DNA from: Acinetobacter sp. ANC 4910
Lineage (GTDB): Bacteria; Pseudomonadota; Gammaproteobacteria; Pseudomonadales; Moraxellaceae
DNA length: 64,000 nt
Direction of reading: 5' to 3'
Assembly: GCF_004331035.1 (NCBI RefSeq)
Contig: NZ_SJNT01000013.1
Span: 1-64,000 of the forward strand
Every line of letters starts with the position of its first letter. Position 1 is the first letter of the stretch. Of the stretch, positions 8,587 to 16,465 are shown piece by piece. Made by a program: the position numbers and the translations under genes. The notes under the pieces were generated by a model. The model ran no database searches, was not told where the DNA came from, and was given only the letters and a program-made list of their open reading frames with translations.

Positions 8587-9104
8587 GATTTGTCTCCTTT
8601 TAATTGCATTGATAATCCCGCCACACAGAACAGCACCTTATCGGCAAGTTGAGCCAGTTGTTGATGCAATCTCCCCGATTCATCCACAAACTTACGGCTT
8701 AGCTCTCCCATAGGCACAACGCCTAAACCCGTTTCATTACTCACAAGAATAATGGTGGAAGATAAAGTCGGTAAAACTTCTAGTAATTTTTGCATCTGAT
8801 GTGCCAATAAGGTTTGATCATCTGCCAATAAGAGATTGGTCATCCATAAGGTCAGACAATCCACCAAAATCAGTTGTTCTGGCGCATCTATACGCTGCAA
8901 ACAATCGGCCAAATACAGCGGCTCTTCGCTGAGTTGCCAATGTGGTGGACGTTGTGATTGATGATGTTGAATCCGTTGCTGCATTTCAGCATCTAAAGCC
9001 TGAGCGGTTGCCACATAATGAACCTTAAGCCCCGAATCTTGTGCAATCCGTTCAGCCAAACGACTTTTACCTGAACGAGCACCCCCTAATATGAGTTGCA
9101 ACAT
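8583..9104 (-). CDS. cobU: Adenosylcobinamide kinase / adenosylcobinamide-phosphate guanylyltransferase
   Basis: 173 residues. P-loop GGARSGKS at 7-14, the guanylylation region HHQSQRPPHWQLSEEP at 47-62 with candidate GMP-accepting histidines, and the VSNETGLGVVP motif. It phosphorylates and then guanylylates adenosylcobinamide, the entry step for corrinoid salvage. The start ATG follows GGTGAAGT. Its 5' end overlaps the preceding 2H-phosphoesterase-like gene by 19 bases. Confidence 0.94.
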   Translation of the reverse strand: MLQLILGGARSGKSRLAERIAQDSGLKVHYVATAQALDAEMQQRIQHHQSQRPPHWQLSEEPLYLADCLQRIDAPEQLILVDCLTLWMTNLLLADDQTLLAHQMQKLLEVLPTLSSTIILVSNETGLGVVPMGELSRKFVDESGRLHQQLAQLADKVLFCVAGLSMQLKGDKS

Positions 9105-9754
9105 ACTTCACCTAATGAAATGCTCTGTAAAGCATATAAAGGACCTTGTAAAACTTGAGCCTGATAATAACCAAACTTGATCTGGCTAACGTCAATTTCA
9201 AACTGCTCAGCAGGAAATGCAGCCATTTTGTCTAAAATACTTTGACTGGGATACGCAGCGTTATATAAACCCACGGTAATATGTGGGCAATAGCTTAATG
9301 CCGCAATTTCATCACTAAACTGGGCACATTGCGCTCTGATGTGCTCCAAAGCCAAGTCAGTATCGATAACCTCAAGATATAAGGCACTACTAAAACTGTT
9401 TAGAGCACCTATTTTAAGTTTAAATTTTTGAGGTAGATGTGATTTTAAGTGCTGATATTGCTGTTGGAGCTGTAATTGAGTGAAGTCATCATTAAGAATG
9501 GCTTTATCTTCGGTTAAAAAACCACAAATAAACAGTGTGATATGAAACTGACGTGTATTGGGAAGTAATAAATATTCAGAGAAATAATCTTGAACTTGAT
9601 TAAGATACAAAATCAAGTCTGGATTTTGAATTTCGATATACCACAAAGCATATTGCTCCCGACCATGATGCCATTCGGGATAATCACGGCGGCTTGTCAG
9701 AACAACATGACTGATGTGATCTAAAGACACGTTTAATATCACTTTAAACTGCAA
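9086..9754 (-). CDS. 2H-phosphoesterase / 2'-5' RNA ligase-like protein leading the cobalamin operon
   Basis: A 222-residue protein with two evenly spaced HxT motifs, H71-I-T73 (FHITLFICGF) and H158-I-T160 (CPHITVGLY). This pair is the catalytic signature of the 2H phosphoesterase fold (2'-5' RNA ligase, cyclic phosphodiesterases). The substrate is not known. It is the first gene of the cob operon and overlaps cobU by 19 bases, so it is coupled to cobinamide salvage. The frame starts at TTG 9754. GTG at 9742 or 9730 is also possible, and none has a strong ribosome site. A perfect inverted repeat covers this start. Confidence 0.7.
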   Translation of the reverse strand: MQFKVILNVSLDHISHVVLTSRRDYPEWHHGREQYALWYIEIQNPDLILYLNQVQDYFSEYLLLPNTRQFHITLFICGFLTEDKAILNDDFTQLQLQQQYQHLKSHLPQKFKLKIGALNSFSSALYLEVIDTDLALEHIRAQCAQFSDEIAALSYCPHITVGLYNAAYPSQSILDKMAAFPAEQFEIDVSQIKFGYYQAQVLQGPLYALQSISLGEVCCNSY

Positions 9755-9766
9755 AGTGATATTAAA
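9732..9766. promoter_or_regulatory. Perfect 14-bp inverted repeat at the head of the cob operon
   Basis: TTTAATATCACTTT (9732-9745) and its exact reverse complement (9753-9766) flank seven bases. The repeat contains the TTG (9754) and GTG (9742) start candidates and lies directly upstream of the GTG at 9730. It could be an operator or an mRNA hairpin controlling translation. No cobalamin riboswitch can fit: only 82 bases separate the operon from mtlD. Confidence 0.6.
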
Positions 9767-9836
9767 GCACGTTCTTTACCTGACTCATGCAAGGCAAAGT
9801 TTATAAATATTCAACTTGTGCTGAAAATGATTCAAA

Positions 9837-11978
9837 TTATGCACAATTGACAGCCGTTGTATTCAAATAACTTAAAATTTGTTTGGGGTGAAACTGGTCT
9901 GGATACTGAAGCACATTCACCAAACCACATTTTAAATGCATGAATAAGGCTTGTTGCTGAGGAACAGTCAATAATAGCTGATCTACTTCACACTGCATCG
10001 CAGTCAAAACCTCATCTAAAGGCATTTGATGATGCAAAATGGCATAGGCATAACCCAATATTGCACCTGCAACCAAGTAATCATAGGCTTGTCCATTTAC
10101 AATGAGCTGCTGTACAGAAGATAGGACTCGTTCGCCTGACTCCAGCTTGCGTAAGGGATCACGTGCTACCCGCGAACAAGGGTCTTTAAAGGCAAATTTA
10201 CAAGAATCTATGAAACTCTGTGTTAAACGGTTCAAATCTGCTTCCCGATGTGGCAGTTGAAGTGATAAACCTAGCTTAACTTGTGCTAAAACCTGTTGGC
10301 TAAACTGCTGCACACGCACATCGCCCATAGCAATCCCAATCGTTTCATGCCCCAATAAGCAGGCATACCACGCCAACAAGGCATGTGTCCCGTTCCATAA
10401 GCGATTTTTGATCAGCTGAATTTCGGAAATATCATCCACAACAATCATTTGTCGCATTTTACTGAGCAAAGGACTTTGATTTTCCACATAAATTGGCATA
10501 TCCAATTCAGCATGAAACAAGATTAAATCCATACTTTGTAAAATATGACCTGGTTGGAAATTACGGCGTAAATCGTCGATATACAAAGAAGCCTGATATG
10601 TCTGGGAGGAATCCAACTGAATACTTTCATCCAAATCAACATTTTCAGTCTCATTTTCTTCCTGAAACTGTTTAAAAATATTGTATTTAATTTTCAGTTG
10701 ACGATATAGATTTTTCTGACTGAGCTTAGACACCATACGGTTAACCACCGTATCGCAAAAATAATGTTGTTGTAGAATCTGCTCGGTAATGGCCACACTG
10801 GTTAATTCATTCAAAGCCTTTCGTAAATAATCAAGAAAGAGCTGTTTCGCATTCACCTTATTCAGAATGATCAACATAGTCAGTGGTTCATTGGGCATGA
10901 CGGCCTGAGATGTATGTCGAGCATATAATCCTTTCGCAATTATTTTTACTTCATGTGCTAAAGCATTTTCAGGTAAACACACTGCAATCAAACTAGATTC
11001 TACATACATCTCAGTCATTTCTGCTTCAGCATCGGCATCAATAACGGTCATATTTTGAATTGGCTCATCATAAGAAATTTGCCCATAACGAATACAATAA
11101 CCAGCAAAGGCATTCACCGCTTCGCGGAACAGATGATTCCGTGTTGAAGCAAGTATGCGTTTTGGACGTGTATAACCATCCCAGTGTGAAAGAACTTGTG
11201 CTAAATAACCGCCACCAATCGCACCAAAACCATGAATACCTACAGTGAGCTGATTTAAAGTTTGAGGAAAAGATTCTTGTAATTGGGGTAAATCTTGTTT
11301 TGCAATATAACCATCTAAATCTTTCAGATAGTCATACATGTTTTCGTAATAGTAATTGGCTTTGCCACGCATATTGGCATTTGCTGGCTTAATATCTTTG
11401 AATAAAACGGTAATACCTTTAGCATCAAATGCCGATGTCACACCATTTTCCGAATCTTCAAACATTAAGCATTGATCAGAGTCTAAATTGAGCTTTTCTG
11501 CAGCGGTCAGAAAAATTTCTGGATGGGGTTTGCCCTTTTCAACTTCATCACCACACACCACCACATCAAAGAATTTATAGACATTGGCATTAATCAAATA
11601 TTCTTCTGCAATGGCACGGCGACTAGAAGTTGCTACCGCCATACGCAAACCTGACTTTCTTAAACGCTCTAGAACCTGAACAAGCCCCTTTTTAATTGGA
11701 ACGCCATAGCTACGTACAGACTCTAATTCCAATTCATCTGCACGTTTACGAATTGCTGCATAAGGAATATCTGCTCCATAGGTTTCCTGTGCCAATACAT
11801 GTGCTGTTTTAGCACTTAAGCCTAAACATGCCATTAAGTACGCATTGGAAAAAGACTGACCGATAAGTTCTTGAGATGCCTGTTTCAATGTTTGAAACCG
11901 AAGACGCTCAGTACCAAACATTGTTCCATCCATATCAAAAATAGCACCCAAAACAACATGTTCATGAAATTTCAGCAT
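9837..11978 (-). CDS. mtlD: Bifunctional mannitol-1-phosphate dehydrogenase/phosphatase
   Basis: A 713-residue fusion. Residues 1-225 form a HAD phosphatase with FDMDGTMFGTE (Asp15 and Asp17), TSSRR near 117, GKPHPE at 149-154 and FEDSENG at 173-179. From about 244 a Rossmann dehydrogenase begins with TVGIHGFGAIGGGYLA. This is the architecture described for Acinetobacter baylyi MtlD, which reduces fructose-6-phosphate to mannitol-1-phosphate and dephosphorylates it, making mannitol as a compatible solute. GAGGAACATAA precedes the ATG. The gene is monocistronic, with a 270-base upstream region for salt-dependent control. Confidence 0.92.
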   Translation of the reverse strand: MLKFHEHVVLGAIFDMDGTMFGTERLRFQTLKQASQELIGQSFSNAYLMACLGLSAKTAHVLAQETYGADIPYAAIRKRADELELESVRSYGVPIKKGLVQVLERLRKSGLRMAVATSSRRAIAEEYLINANVYKFFDVVVCGDEVEKGKPHPEIFLTAAEKLNLDSDQCLMFEDSENGVTSAFDAKGITVLFKDIKPANANMRGKANYYYENMYDYLKDLDGYIAKQDLPQLQESFPQTLNQLTVGIHGFGAIGGGYLAQVLSHWDGYTRPKRILASTRNHLFREAVNAFAGYCIRYGQISYDEPIQNMTVIDADAEAEMTEMYVESSLIAVCLPENALAHEVKIIAKGLYARHTSQAVMPNEPLTMLIILNKVNAKQLFLDYLRKALNELTSVAITEQILQQHYFCDTVVNRMVSKLSQKNLYRQLKIKYNIFKQFQEENETENVDLDESIQLDSSQTYQASLYIDDLRRNFQPGHILQSMDLILFHAELDMPIYVENQSPLLSKMRQMIVVDDISEIQLIKNRLWNGTHALLAWYACLLGHETIGIAMGDVRVQQFSQQVLAQVKLGLSLQLPHREADLNRLTQSFIDSCKFAFKDPCSRVARDPLRKLESGERVLSSVQQLIVNGQAYDYLVAGAILGYAYAILHHQMPLDEVLTAMQCEVDQLLLTVPQQQALFMHLKCGLVNVLQYPDQFHPKQILSYLNTTAVNCA

Positions 11979-12191
11979 TTATGTTCCTCAAATTATTGTT
12001 ATGTACAGCCATTAGCCTAATCAAATAAATAACAGTTGAGCAAAAATGACACGATATGAAATAATTTTGATCAAAAAACACCCATAAAAACCTAAATTAT
12101 TCGAATTCATGTTTTATTTGTTTAACAATCTGTAAGTTCATGTAACAAAAAATCTACTTTGGCTTTTTTACTAAGCCTTATTAAAAACAAT

Positions 12192-12222
12192 AAAAAAACC
12201 TACCCAAAATATTGAGTAGGTT
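12192..12222 (-). terminator. Intrinsic terminator
   Basis: The arms AACCTAC-CAA and TTG-GTAGGTT form a hairpin next to an A-run that reads as U-run on the leftward transcript of the 78-residue gene ending at 12250. Confidence 0.75.
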
Positions 12223-12249
12223 AAATAATTAAAATTACAGCATCTAAAA

Positions 12250-12486
12250 TTAATTTTTCATTAGAAAAGTTAACTCATAATCGTCGTGGGTAATCTTAAC
12301 CCGAATTCCGCGATAGCTGCGCTTATCGGGATCTAATGCTGAATTAATTACTTCATCTGCGAACTTTTGATCGGCCATAAATTTTGCGTATAGTTTATAT
12401 CCAACACGAATTTTCTTAATTTTTTTGTCTTTTGCTTCGTACTTATCTATGGTCTGGTCTAAAAACTCTAAGTTCAAGTCACTCAC
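12250..12486 (-). CDS. Small conserved-type hypothetical protein, 78 aa
   Basis: A lysine-rich soluble protein, with MSDLNLEFLDQTIDKYEAKD at the N-terminus and a beta-like end (RVKITHDDYELTFLMKN). It starts with GTG at 12486, preceded by AGAGGA at suitable spacing. It has its own terminator. No motif allows a functional call. The good ribosome site and terminator argue that it is a real gene. Confidence 0.65.
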   Translation of the reverse strand: MSDLNLEFLDQTIDKYEAKDKKIKKIRVGYKLYAKFMADQKFADEVINSALDPDKRSYRGIRVKITHDDYELTFLMKN

Positions 12487-12599
12487 GTATTTATCCTCTA
12501 TTGTTCTACTCTATGCCTTATTTACTTGTACCCGAATTAAGTTCAAATAACCAGTAAATAAAAAGTCCAGCTCAAAATAGCTTGTAGCGTATAAAGCAT

Positions 12600-12806
12600 T
12601 TATAAGGAGAAATTAAAAACACCCTCAACCCTGGAAGATGAATCAACAATATTGATAGGATTAGTCTTATCGTCTTCATCAGTGTCGCGGAGCAAACAAC
12701 GAAGTTTATTTGGGATCTCAACCAAATGCTTAAATAAGGCATCAAAAACTGATGACTGTTTGCGTACACTTGAATCCGTTAAAACTTTATTCTTGAAAAC
12801 AATTTG
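12600..12806 (-). pseudogene. Possible gene remnant (C-terminal fragment, no start codon)
   Basis: A minus-strand frame of 68 codons ends at TAA 12600-12602. The translation has protein-like composition (SSVFDALFKHLVEIPNK, then LLRDTDEDDKTNPINIVDSS). Its upstream boundary is a stop at 12807-12809, and no ATG, GTG or TTG precedes the first third. The most likely reading is the C-terminal stub of a decayed gene. Chance coding cannot be excluded. Confidence 0.25.
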
Positions 12807-12953
12807 TTATTGATTAAATTAATCTACAGGATCATTCACAACATAGGATCGAGCAATAATTGTTCACAAAAGAAAGTTGATAGAAGATAAAAACGATAAG
12901 AAGCTGTTCAGTCTTCCGTATAGCAAGACATAACCATCAAATAAGCCAATATA

Positions 12954-12979
12954 ACAATCAACAATCAACAATCAACAAT
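12954..12979. repeat. Tandem heptanucleotide repeat ACAATCA
   Basis: Three exact head-to-tail copies of ACAATCA plus a partial fourth (ACAAT). Such short repeats vary by slippage. There is no gene here to phase-vary. Confidence 0.8.
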
Positions 12980-13045
12980 GCTTTCACAGCTATAAAGCTA
13001 CATCCAGTGTGTGGATTACTCGCCCCAAACCAATCAATCACGCAT

Positions 13046-13072
13046 AAAAAAACCCAATCTAAGAAGATTGGG
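13046..13072 (-). terminator. Terminator of the initiator tRNA gene
   Basis: CCCAATCT and AGATTGGG pair around AAGA, next to a seven-base A-run that reads as U-run on the leftward transcript. It lies 25 bases after the tRNA 3' end. Confidence 0.85.
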
Positions 13073-13097
13073 CTATAAACTTTGAATCTTTTCTCGT

Positions 13098-13174
<77 letters not shown>

Positions 13175-13187
13175 TCAACGAGTTGAC

Positions 13188-13216
13188 TTTATACGCTCTA
13201 CTGGAAGATAAAGCAA
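13188..13216 (-). promoter_or_regulatory. Sigma-70 promoter of the initiator tRNA
   Basis: On the minus strand TTGCTT (13216-13211) and TATAAA (13193-13188) are 17 bases apart, and the -10 box ends 13 bases before the tRNA 5' end. Predicted by eye. Confidence 0.7.
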
Positions 13217-13302
13217 ACTTTATTTTGAATTATTTGTTTATTGTCTAGAAAATAAACATATTTGTATTAAAATGGTCAAACCACATACTTTTCACTAGGC
13301 AA

Positions 13303-13331
13303 GAAAAAAGCCCGCCTAAAGCGAGCTTTTA
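13303..13331 (-). terminator. Terminator of the cold-shock gene
   Basis: AAAAGC-CGC and GCG-GCTTTT arms around CTAAA, with an A-run that reads as U-run on the leftward transcript, 24 bases past the csp stop. Confidence 0.8.
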
Positions 13332-13354
13332 TACTTTAAGCAATGGATTAAAGC

Positions 13355-13564
13355 TTAGATTGCTGTAATACCACTAGCTTGAGCACCTTTTTTCCCTGCA
13401 GTAACAGTGAATTGTACTCGTTGGCCTTCTTGTAAAGTTTTGAAACCATTTGTTTGGATTTCACTGAAATGAGCGAATACATCTTCACCATTGTCAGCAG
13501 CAATAAAGCCAAAACCTTTAGTTTCATTGAACCACTTTACAGTACCAGTAGTTAAATTAGACAT
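13355..13564 (-). CDS. Cold-shock protein, CspA family
   Basis: 69 residues with both RNA-binding motifs: [12 protein letters not shown] (RNP1) and DVFAHFSEI (RNP2). It binds single-stranded RNA/DNA as an RNA chaperone. The start ATG at 13564 follows AGGAAA. A longer frame reaching 13672 merely translates the AU-rich leader. Which Csp paralogue this is, and whether it is cold-induced, cannot be told. The long leader suggests post-transcriptional control. Confidence 0.95.
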   Translation of the reverse strand: MSNLTTGTVKWFNETKGFGFIAADNGEDVFAHFSEIQTNGFKTLQEGQRVQFTVTAGKKGAQASGITAI

Positions 13565-13700
13565 AATATATTTCCTATACGATTGAGCAGATAATAGAAA
13601 ATAATTTATTAAACATAAACTTTTAATAAAATGCAGGATGAAAATCAACAACACAATAAAATCAGTAAACACAATAAAATTATTGTTCTAGCGCGCACAA
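13565..13700 (-). promoter_or_regulatory. Long AU-rich leader of the csp gene with a 13-bp direct repeat
   Basis: A candidate -10 (TATAGT, about 13704 on this strand) would give a leader near 130 bases. AACACAATAAAAT occurs twice, at 13650-13662 and 13668-13680 (plus-strand reading), 18 bases apart. Long 5' leaders are typical of cold-shock genes and act as thermosensors. That role is inferred. Confidence 0.4.
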
Positions 13701-13734
13701 CTATACACGCTTTATTTACTAAATAATAGAATAT

Positions 13735-13956
13735 TTAACTATTTAATTTGTAAAGTTTGTGCAGTGCAGTATAAAACGATTTACCATCAACATTGAGGGG
13801 GTATTTTTCACCAGACTCAAATTCAATCTGTTTACCCACTTCGACCCAGCTCACACCAAATAAATTATTTTGTTTTCGCTTCAGAGGGATAATTTTCACA
13901 CGTATTTCATCGCCATTTGTGGCTCTTGCTGTGGTCCAGCCATTTAAAAAAATCAA
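13735..13956 (-). CDS. Small hypothetical protein, 73 aa
   Basis: A protein-like translation (RVKIIPLKRKQNNLFGVSWV, then EVGKQIEFESGEKYPLNVDG) with balanced composition and a probable beta-rich fold. The only in-frame start near the beginning is TTG at 13956, without a clear ribosome site, and an upstream TAA blocks extension. It lies upstream of csp in the same direction. No function is recognised. It may be real with a rare start or the 3' part of a decayed gene. Confidence 0.45.
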   Translation of the reverse strand: MIFLNGWTTARATNGDEIRVKIIPLKRKQNNLFGVSWVEVGKQIEFESGEKYPLNVDGKSFYTALHKLYKLNS

Positions 13957-14161
13957 CTTAATTACTCATATATTGAGCCTTTGCAAACAAAAAGTATTTC
14001 ATAAATAAGACCATTCGGGAGTTTGGAGATTATTCTATAAAGAGGCATTTTGCCTAGAACTTATAATATTTACATCAGCAAAGCATGTAAAATGGATATC
14101 AGGACGTATCCAACTTTGGACGTGCATACTACGCGATCTAGGCTTGGTAAGCAAACTACAC

Positions 14162-14187
14162 AAAAAAGCCCATTCTCAGATGGGCTT
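14162..14187 (-). terminator. Intrinsic terminator of the lipoprotein gene
   Basis: AAGCCCAT and ATGGGCTT pair around TCTCAG, next to a six-base A-run that reads as U-run leftward. It lies eight bases past the stop of the 255-aa gene. Confidence 0.85.
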
Positions 14188-14195
14188 ATACAAAC

Positions 14196-14963
14196 TTATA
14201 CCTTCGTTCCTTTACATACAATATCTGCTATTTTTCCAGCAGGCTCATTAAAAATGTAAATCAGGTTAGGATCTGTGACACAGACCGAAGCCTGAAATAA
14301 ATCTCGAACGAATAGCCAAATATTGAATTCTTTTGCTTCATTTAAATTTGATCTATTTGCATTCATTTCCGCATACTGCTGAGCTGCCTGAGTAAAGATT
14401 GCACTCCAGTTTTCCCCAAATTTCTCCAAATCTGCTGTAGAGGTACCTCTTAAATCAATAATCTGATCTATCTGAGAAGAGTTAGGATTGTATACCGCAA
14501 TAAAAGGACCCGTTGAATACACCAACTTAGGGTTGAGCTTAACCAATTCACTTTCCGCAAGATTGTAGTCATATACTCTTAAAATCAAATCGCAATCACG
14601 GGTATTTTGCGACAAATTTGTTGTTACTGGCACTTTAGTTACAACCTGATGCTCAATAGCTACGCCTTCACCCGCCTCAACATCCTCGGCAGTTTCTAAT
14701 TGCACAAAGCCCTCACACAGTGCTTTGTTAAATTTTTCGGCATTCACACCTTTATTAAAAAAGATCACGGCGGAAGGTCTTGTGCTATGGGCAACAGGCG
14801 TTAAATCGGCCAATGATGTCGTGAATTGTCGAGTCATCACATCTGAGTCATGAATAGGTATCATGGCAACTGGTGGTGGAGGCGCTGTTACAGGTGCAAC
14901 AGAACACCCCCATAAAGGTAGGAGACTCATGCATAACATTGTTACAATCCGACATTTACCCAT
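14196..14963 (-). CDS. Putative lipoprotein, 255 aa, unknown function
   Basis: A type II signal peptide with hydrophobic core TMLCMSLLPLWGC and lipobox LWGC (Cys20), followed by a proline-rich linker APVTAPPPPV. The mature domain has repeated beta-like stretches (DCDLILRVYDYNL; GPFIAVYN) and an acidic segment AEDVEAGEG. AGGGAT lies upstream of the ATG, and a terminator follows directly. It is probably anchored to the outer membrane. No known family was recognised. Confidence 0.7.
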   Translation of the reverse strand: MGKCRIVTMLCMSLLPLWGCSVAPVTAPPPPVAMIPIHDSDVMTRQFTTSLADLTPVAHSTRPSAVIFFNKGVNAEKFNKALCEGFVQLETAEDVEAGEGVAIEHQVVTKVPVTTNLSQNTRDCDLILRVYDYNLAESELVKLNPKLVYSTGPFIAVYNPNSSQIDQIIDLRGTSTADLEKFGENWSAIFTQAAQQYAEMNANRSNLNEAKEFNIWLFVRDLFQASVCVTDPNLIYIFNEPAGKIADIVCKGTKV

Positions 14964-15168
14964 CTTATTTCATCCCTGTTCGCTACATATTAAGGTCGGG
15001 CATATTATCATTCTGACTTTCTCTAAACAAATCAGCCGATTAAACTACACAATGTAGACTCAAATCCTAAAACGACTGCATCTATATTTTATCAAAATCA
15101 GATATGTGAATGATCAGGTCAGCAACACTTCAAAAATAAGCTTAAATTCATCGAGCAAAATATCGTAA

Positions 15169-15636
15169 TTATTCATCAATCACATCTGCAAATACGGCAC
15201 TTAATACTTCACTCAGGTCTTGCGGTGCCAACCCAATATCTAAGCCACGTTTTCCACCACTGACGTAAATTTTTGCCAAGCTTTGAGCACTTCCATCAAT
15301 CACAGTTTTAAGTCTTTTCTTTTGTCCAACTGGACTAATTCCCCCAACCAAATAGCCTGTTAAGCGCTCAGCATCTTTAGGATCGGCCATATGCACTTTT
15401 TTGGCCCCAACCGCAGCGGCTACTTTTTTTAAGTTTAGTAAATGATGTACTGGTAAAATCGCAACGTAATAGTTCTTATCATCAGTGACTAAAAGTGTTT
15501 TAAACACTTCCTCTACATTCAAGTTCAGCTTTTCTGCTGCCTCTAAACCAAAACTTTTCGCATTGGCATCGTGCTCGTATTCATGAATAGAGAAATCAAT
15601 TTTTTTGCTTTTTAGTAATTTGCAGGCTGGCGTCAT
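15169..15636 (-). CDS. ybaK: Cys-tRNA(Pro)/Cys-tRNA(Cys) deacylase YbaK/EbsC
   Basis: 155 residues, the normal YbaK length. The YbaK/ProRS-insertion editing fold is seen in [28 protein letters not shown], and the C-terminal [12 protein letters not shown] with its GxxSP signature. It hydrolyses Cys-tRNA(Pro) made in error by prolyl-tRNA synthetase. A copy of the CTTAGGCTATT motif lies 66 bases upstream. It is monocistronic and divergent from the lipid operon. Confidence 0.92.
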   Translation of the reverse strand: MTPACKLLKSKKIDFSIHEYEHDANAKSFGLEAAEKLNLNVEEVFKTLLVTDDKNYYVAILPVHHLLNLKKVAAAVGAKKVHMADPKDAERLTGYLVGGISPVGQKKRLKTVIDGSAQSLAKIYVSGGKRGLDIGLAPQDLSEVLSAVFADVIDE

Positions 15637-15701
15637 CTTGCTTCTACTTTTGAAATAAACCGCATAATTATAGGCATTTCATAATCAAAATGTGAATTCT
15701 A

Positions 15702-15712
15702 CTTAGGCTATT
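15702..15712 (-). repeat. CTTAGGCTATT motif, copy upstream of ybaK
   Basis: Identical to the copies at 1949 and 49253 and in the same orientation with respect to the leftward gene. Confidence 0.4.
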
Positions 15713-15792
15713 AGTTTTGAAATTCATCTAGCTTGAATTCAACTTCCTGAAATGGGTACAATTCAAGCAAAATACGATACTTAAAAAAGCCA

Positions 15793-16443
15793 ATGCCTTC
15801 TATTTATCAGCTTAAGCCTGCGTTTCAGAATTTATTGCGACCTTTCGTTCGCCGCTTATATCAACATGGCATTACGGCAAATCAGGTTACTTTATTTGCA
15901 ATGTTCATTTCGTTGCTTTTAGCAGGTTGGTTAGGTTTTATTTTTAGCAAACCAACACAGGCAAATGCATTTTATTTTCTACTTCTTCCCATTTGGATGC
16001 TCATTCGCATGGCCTTTAATGCAATTGATGGCATGTTGGCACGCGAATTCAAACAACAATCTAAATTGGGTGCTTATCTAAATGAGTTGTGTGATGTGAT
16101 TTCAGATACGGCGCTATATTTGTGCTTTATCGTTTTAAGCTGTATATCTGCGCCTTTACTGTTATGCGTCGTATTCTTAGCCATCCTCAGCGAATATGCA
16201 GGAGTCATGGCCCCTGTGATTGGTCAAGAACGCCGTTATGATGGGCCTATGGGGAAAAGTGACCGAGCTTTCTGGTTTAGTCTTTTAGCCGTCTTCTATA
16301 CACTCAGCCAATATTTTTCAGAACATGTCACATTTAAACTACAACAATTAATGAGTAATGGCTTATTAGCCATCATTGCGCTTTTGCTCATGATAACCAT
16401 CTATAACCGCATACGTCATGCGATTCAAAGTACTTCACATTAA
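15793..16443 (+). CDS. ynbA: CDP-alcohol phosphatidyltransferase family protein, YnbA-like
   Basis: A 216-residue membrane protein with about six helices. The CDP-alcohol phosphotransferase motif is present in altered form: N76-AI-D79-G80-ML-A83-R84, then G93-AYL-N97-ELC-D101. Canonical members have Asp at positions 76 and 97, both of which bind metal; here both are Asn. To my recollection E. coli YnbA shows the same change. The family transfers a phosphatidyl group from a CDP-lipid to an alcohol. It is the first gene of a six-gene operon, and the next starts 23 bases on. The acceptor alcohol is unknown. Confidence 0.85.
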   Translation: MPSIYQLKPAFQNLLRPFVRRLYQHGITANQVTLFAMFISLLLAGWLGFIFSKPTQANAFYFLLLPIWMLIRMAFNAIDGMLAREFKQQSKLGAYLNELCDVISDTALYLCFIVLSCISAPLLLCVVFLAILSEYAGVMAPVIGQERRYDGPMGKSDRAFWFSLLAVFYTLSQYFSEHVTFKLQQLMSNGLLAIIALLLMITIYNRIRHAIQSTSH

Positions 16444-16465
16444 TTGATCATTAGGACAATAAAGA

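Larger units (their letters stand above)
12487..13045. other. Gene-poor intergenic stretch with a possible decayed ORF and a 7-bp tandem repeat
   Basis: About 560 bases between the 78-aa gene and the initiator tRNA terminator. It contains an ORF fragment without a start codon (12600-12806, minus strand), a heptanucleotide repeat (12954-12979), and otherwise AT-rich sequence with scattered stops on both strands. A 65-codon ORF at 12572-12769 has no ribosome site or family likeness. This looks like decayed DNA, but no mobile-element ends are visible. Confidence 0.5.

Noticed and set aside
9755..9836. Cobalamin riboswitch upstream of the cob operon
   Set aside because: Only 82 bases lie between the operon and mtlD and no B12-box-like sequence is visible; a riboswitch of about 200 bases cannot fit.
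12572..12769. 65-codon minus-strand ORF in the gene-poor region
   Set aside because: No ribosome site, no recognisable family, and a different frame (12600-12806) reads more protein-like over the same bases.
13565..13672. N-terminal extension of the cold-shock protein with a membrane-like helix
   Set aside because: The hydrophobic stretch is the translated AU-rich leader. The ATG at 13564 has AGGAAA before it and gives the normal 69-residue length.
14050..14259. 69-codon plus-strand ORF across a terminator
   Set aside because: It runs through the terminator of the lipoprotein gene and into the end of that gene, with no likeness to any protein.
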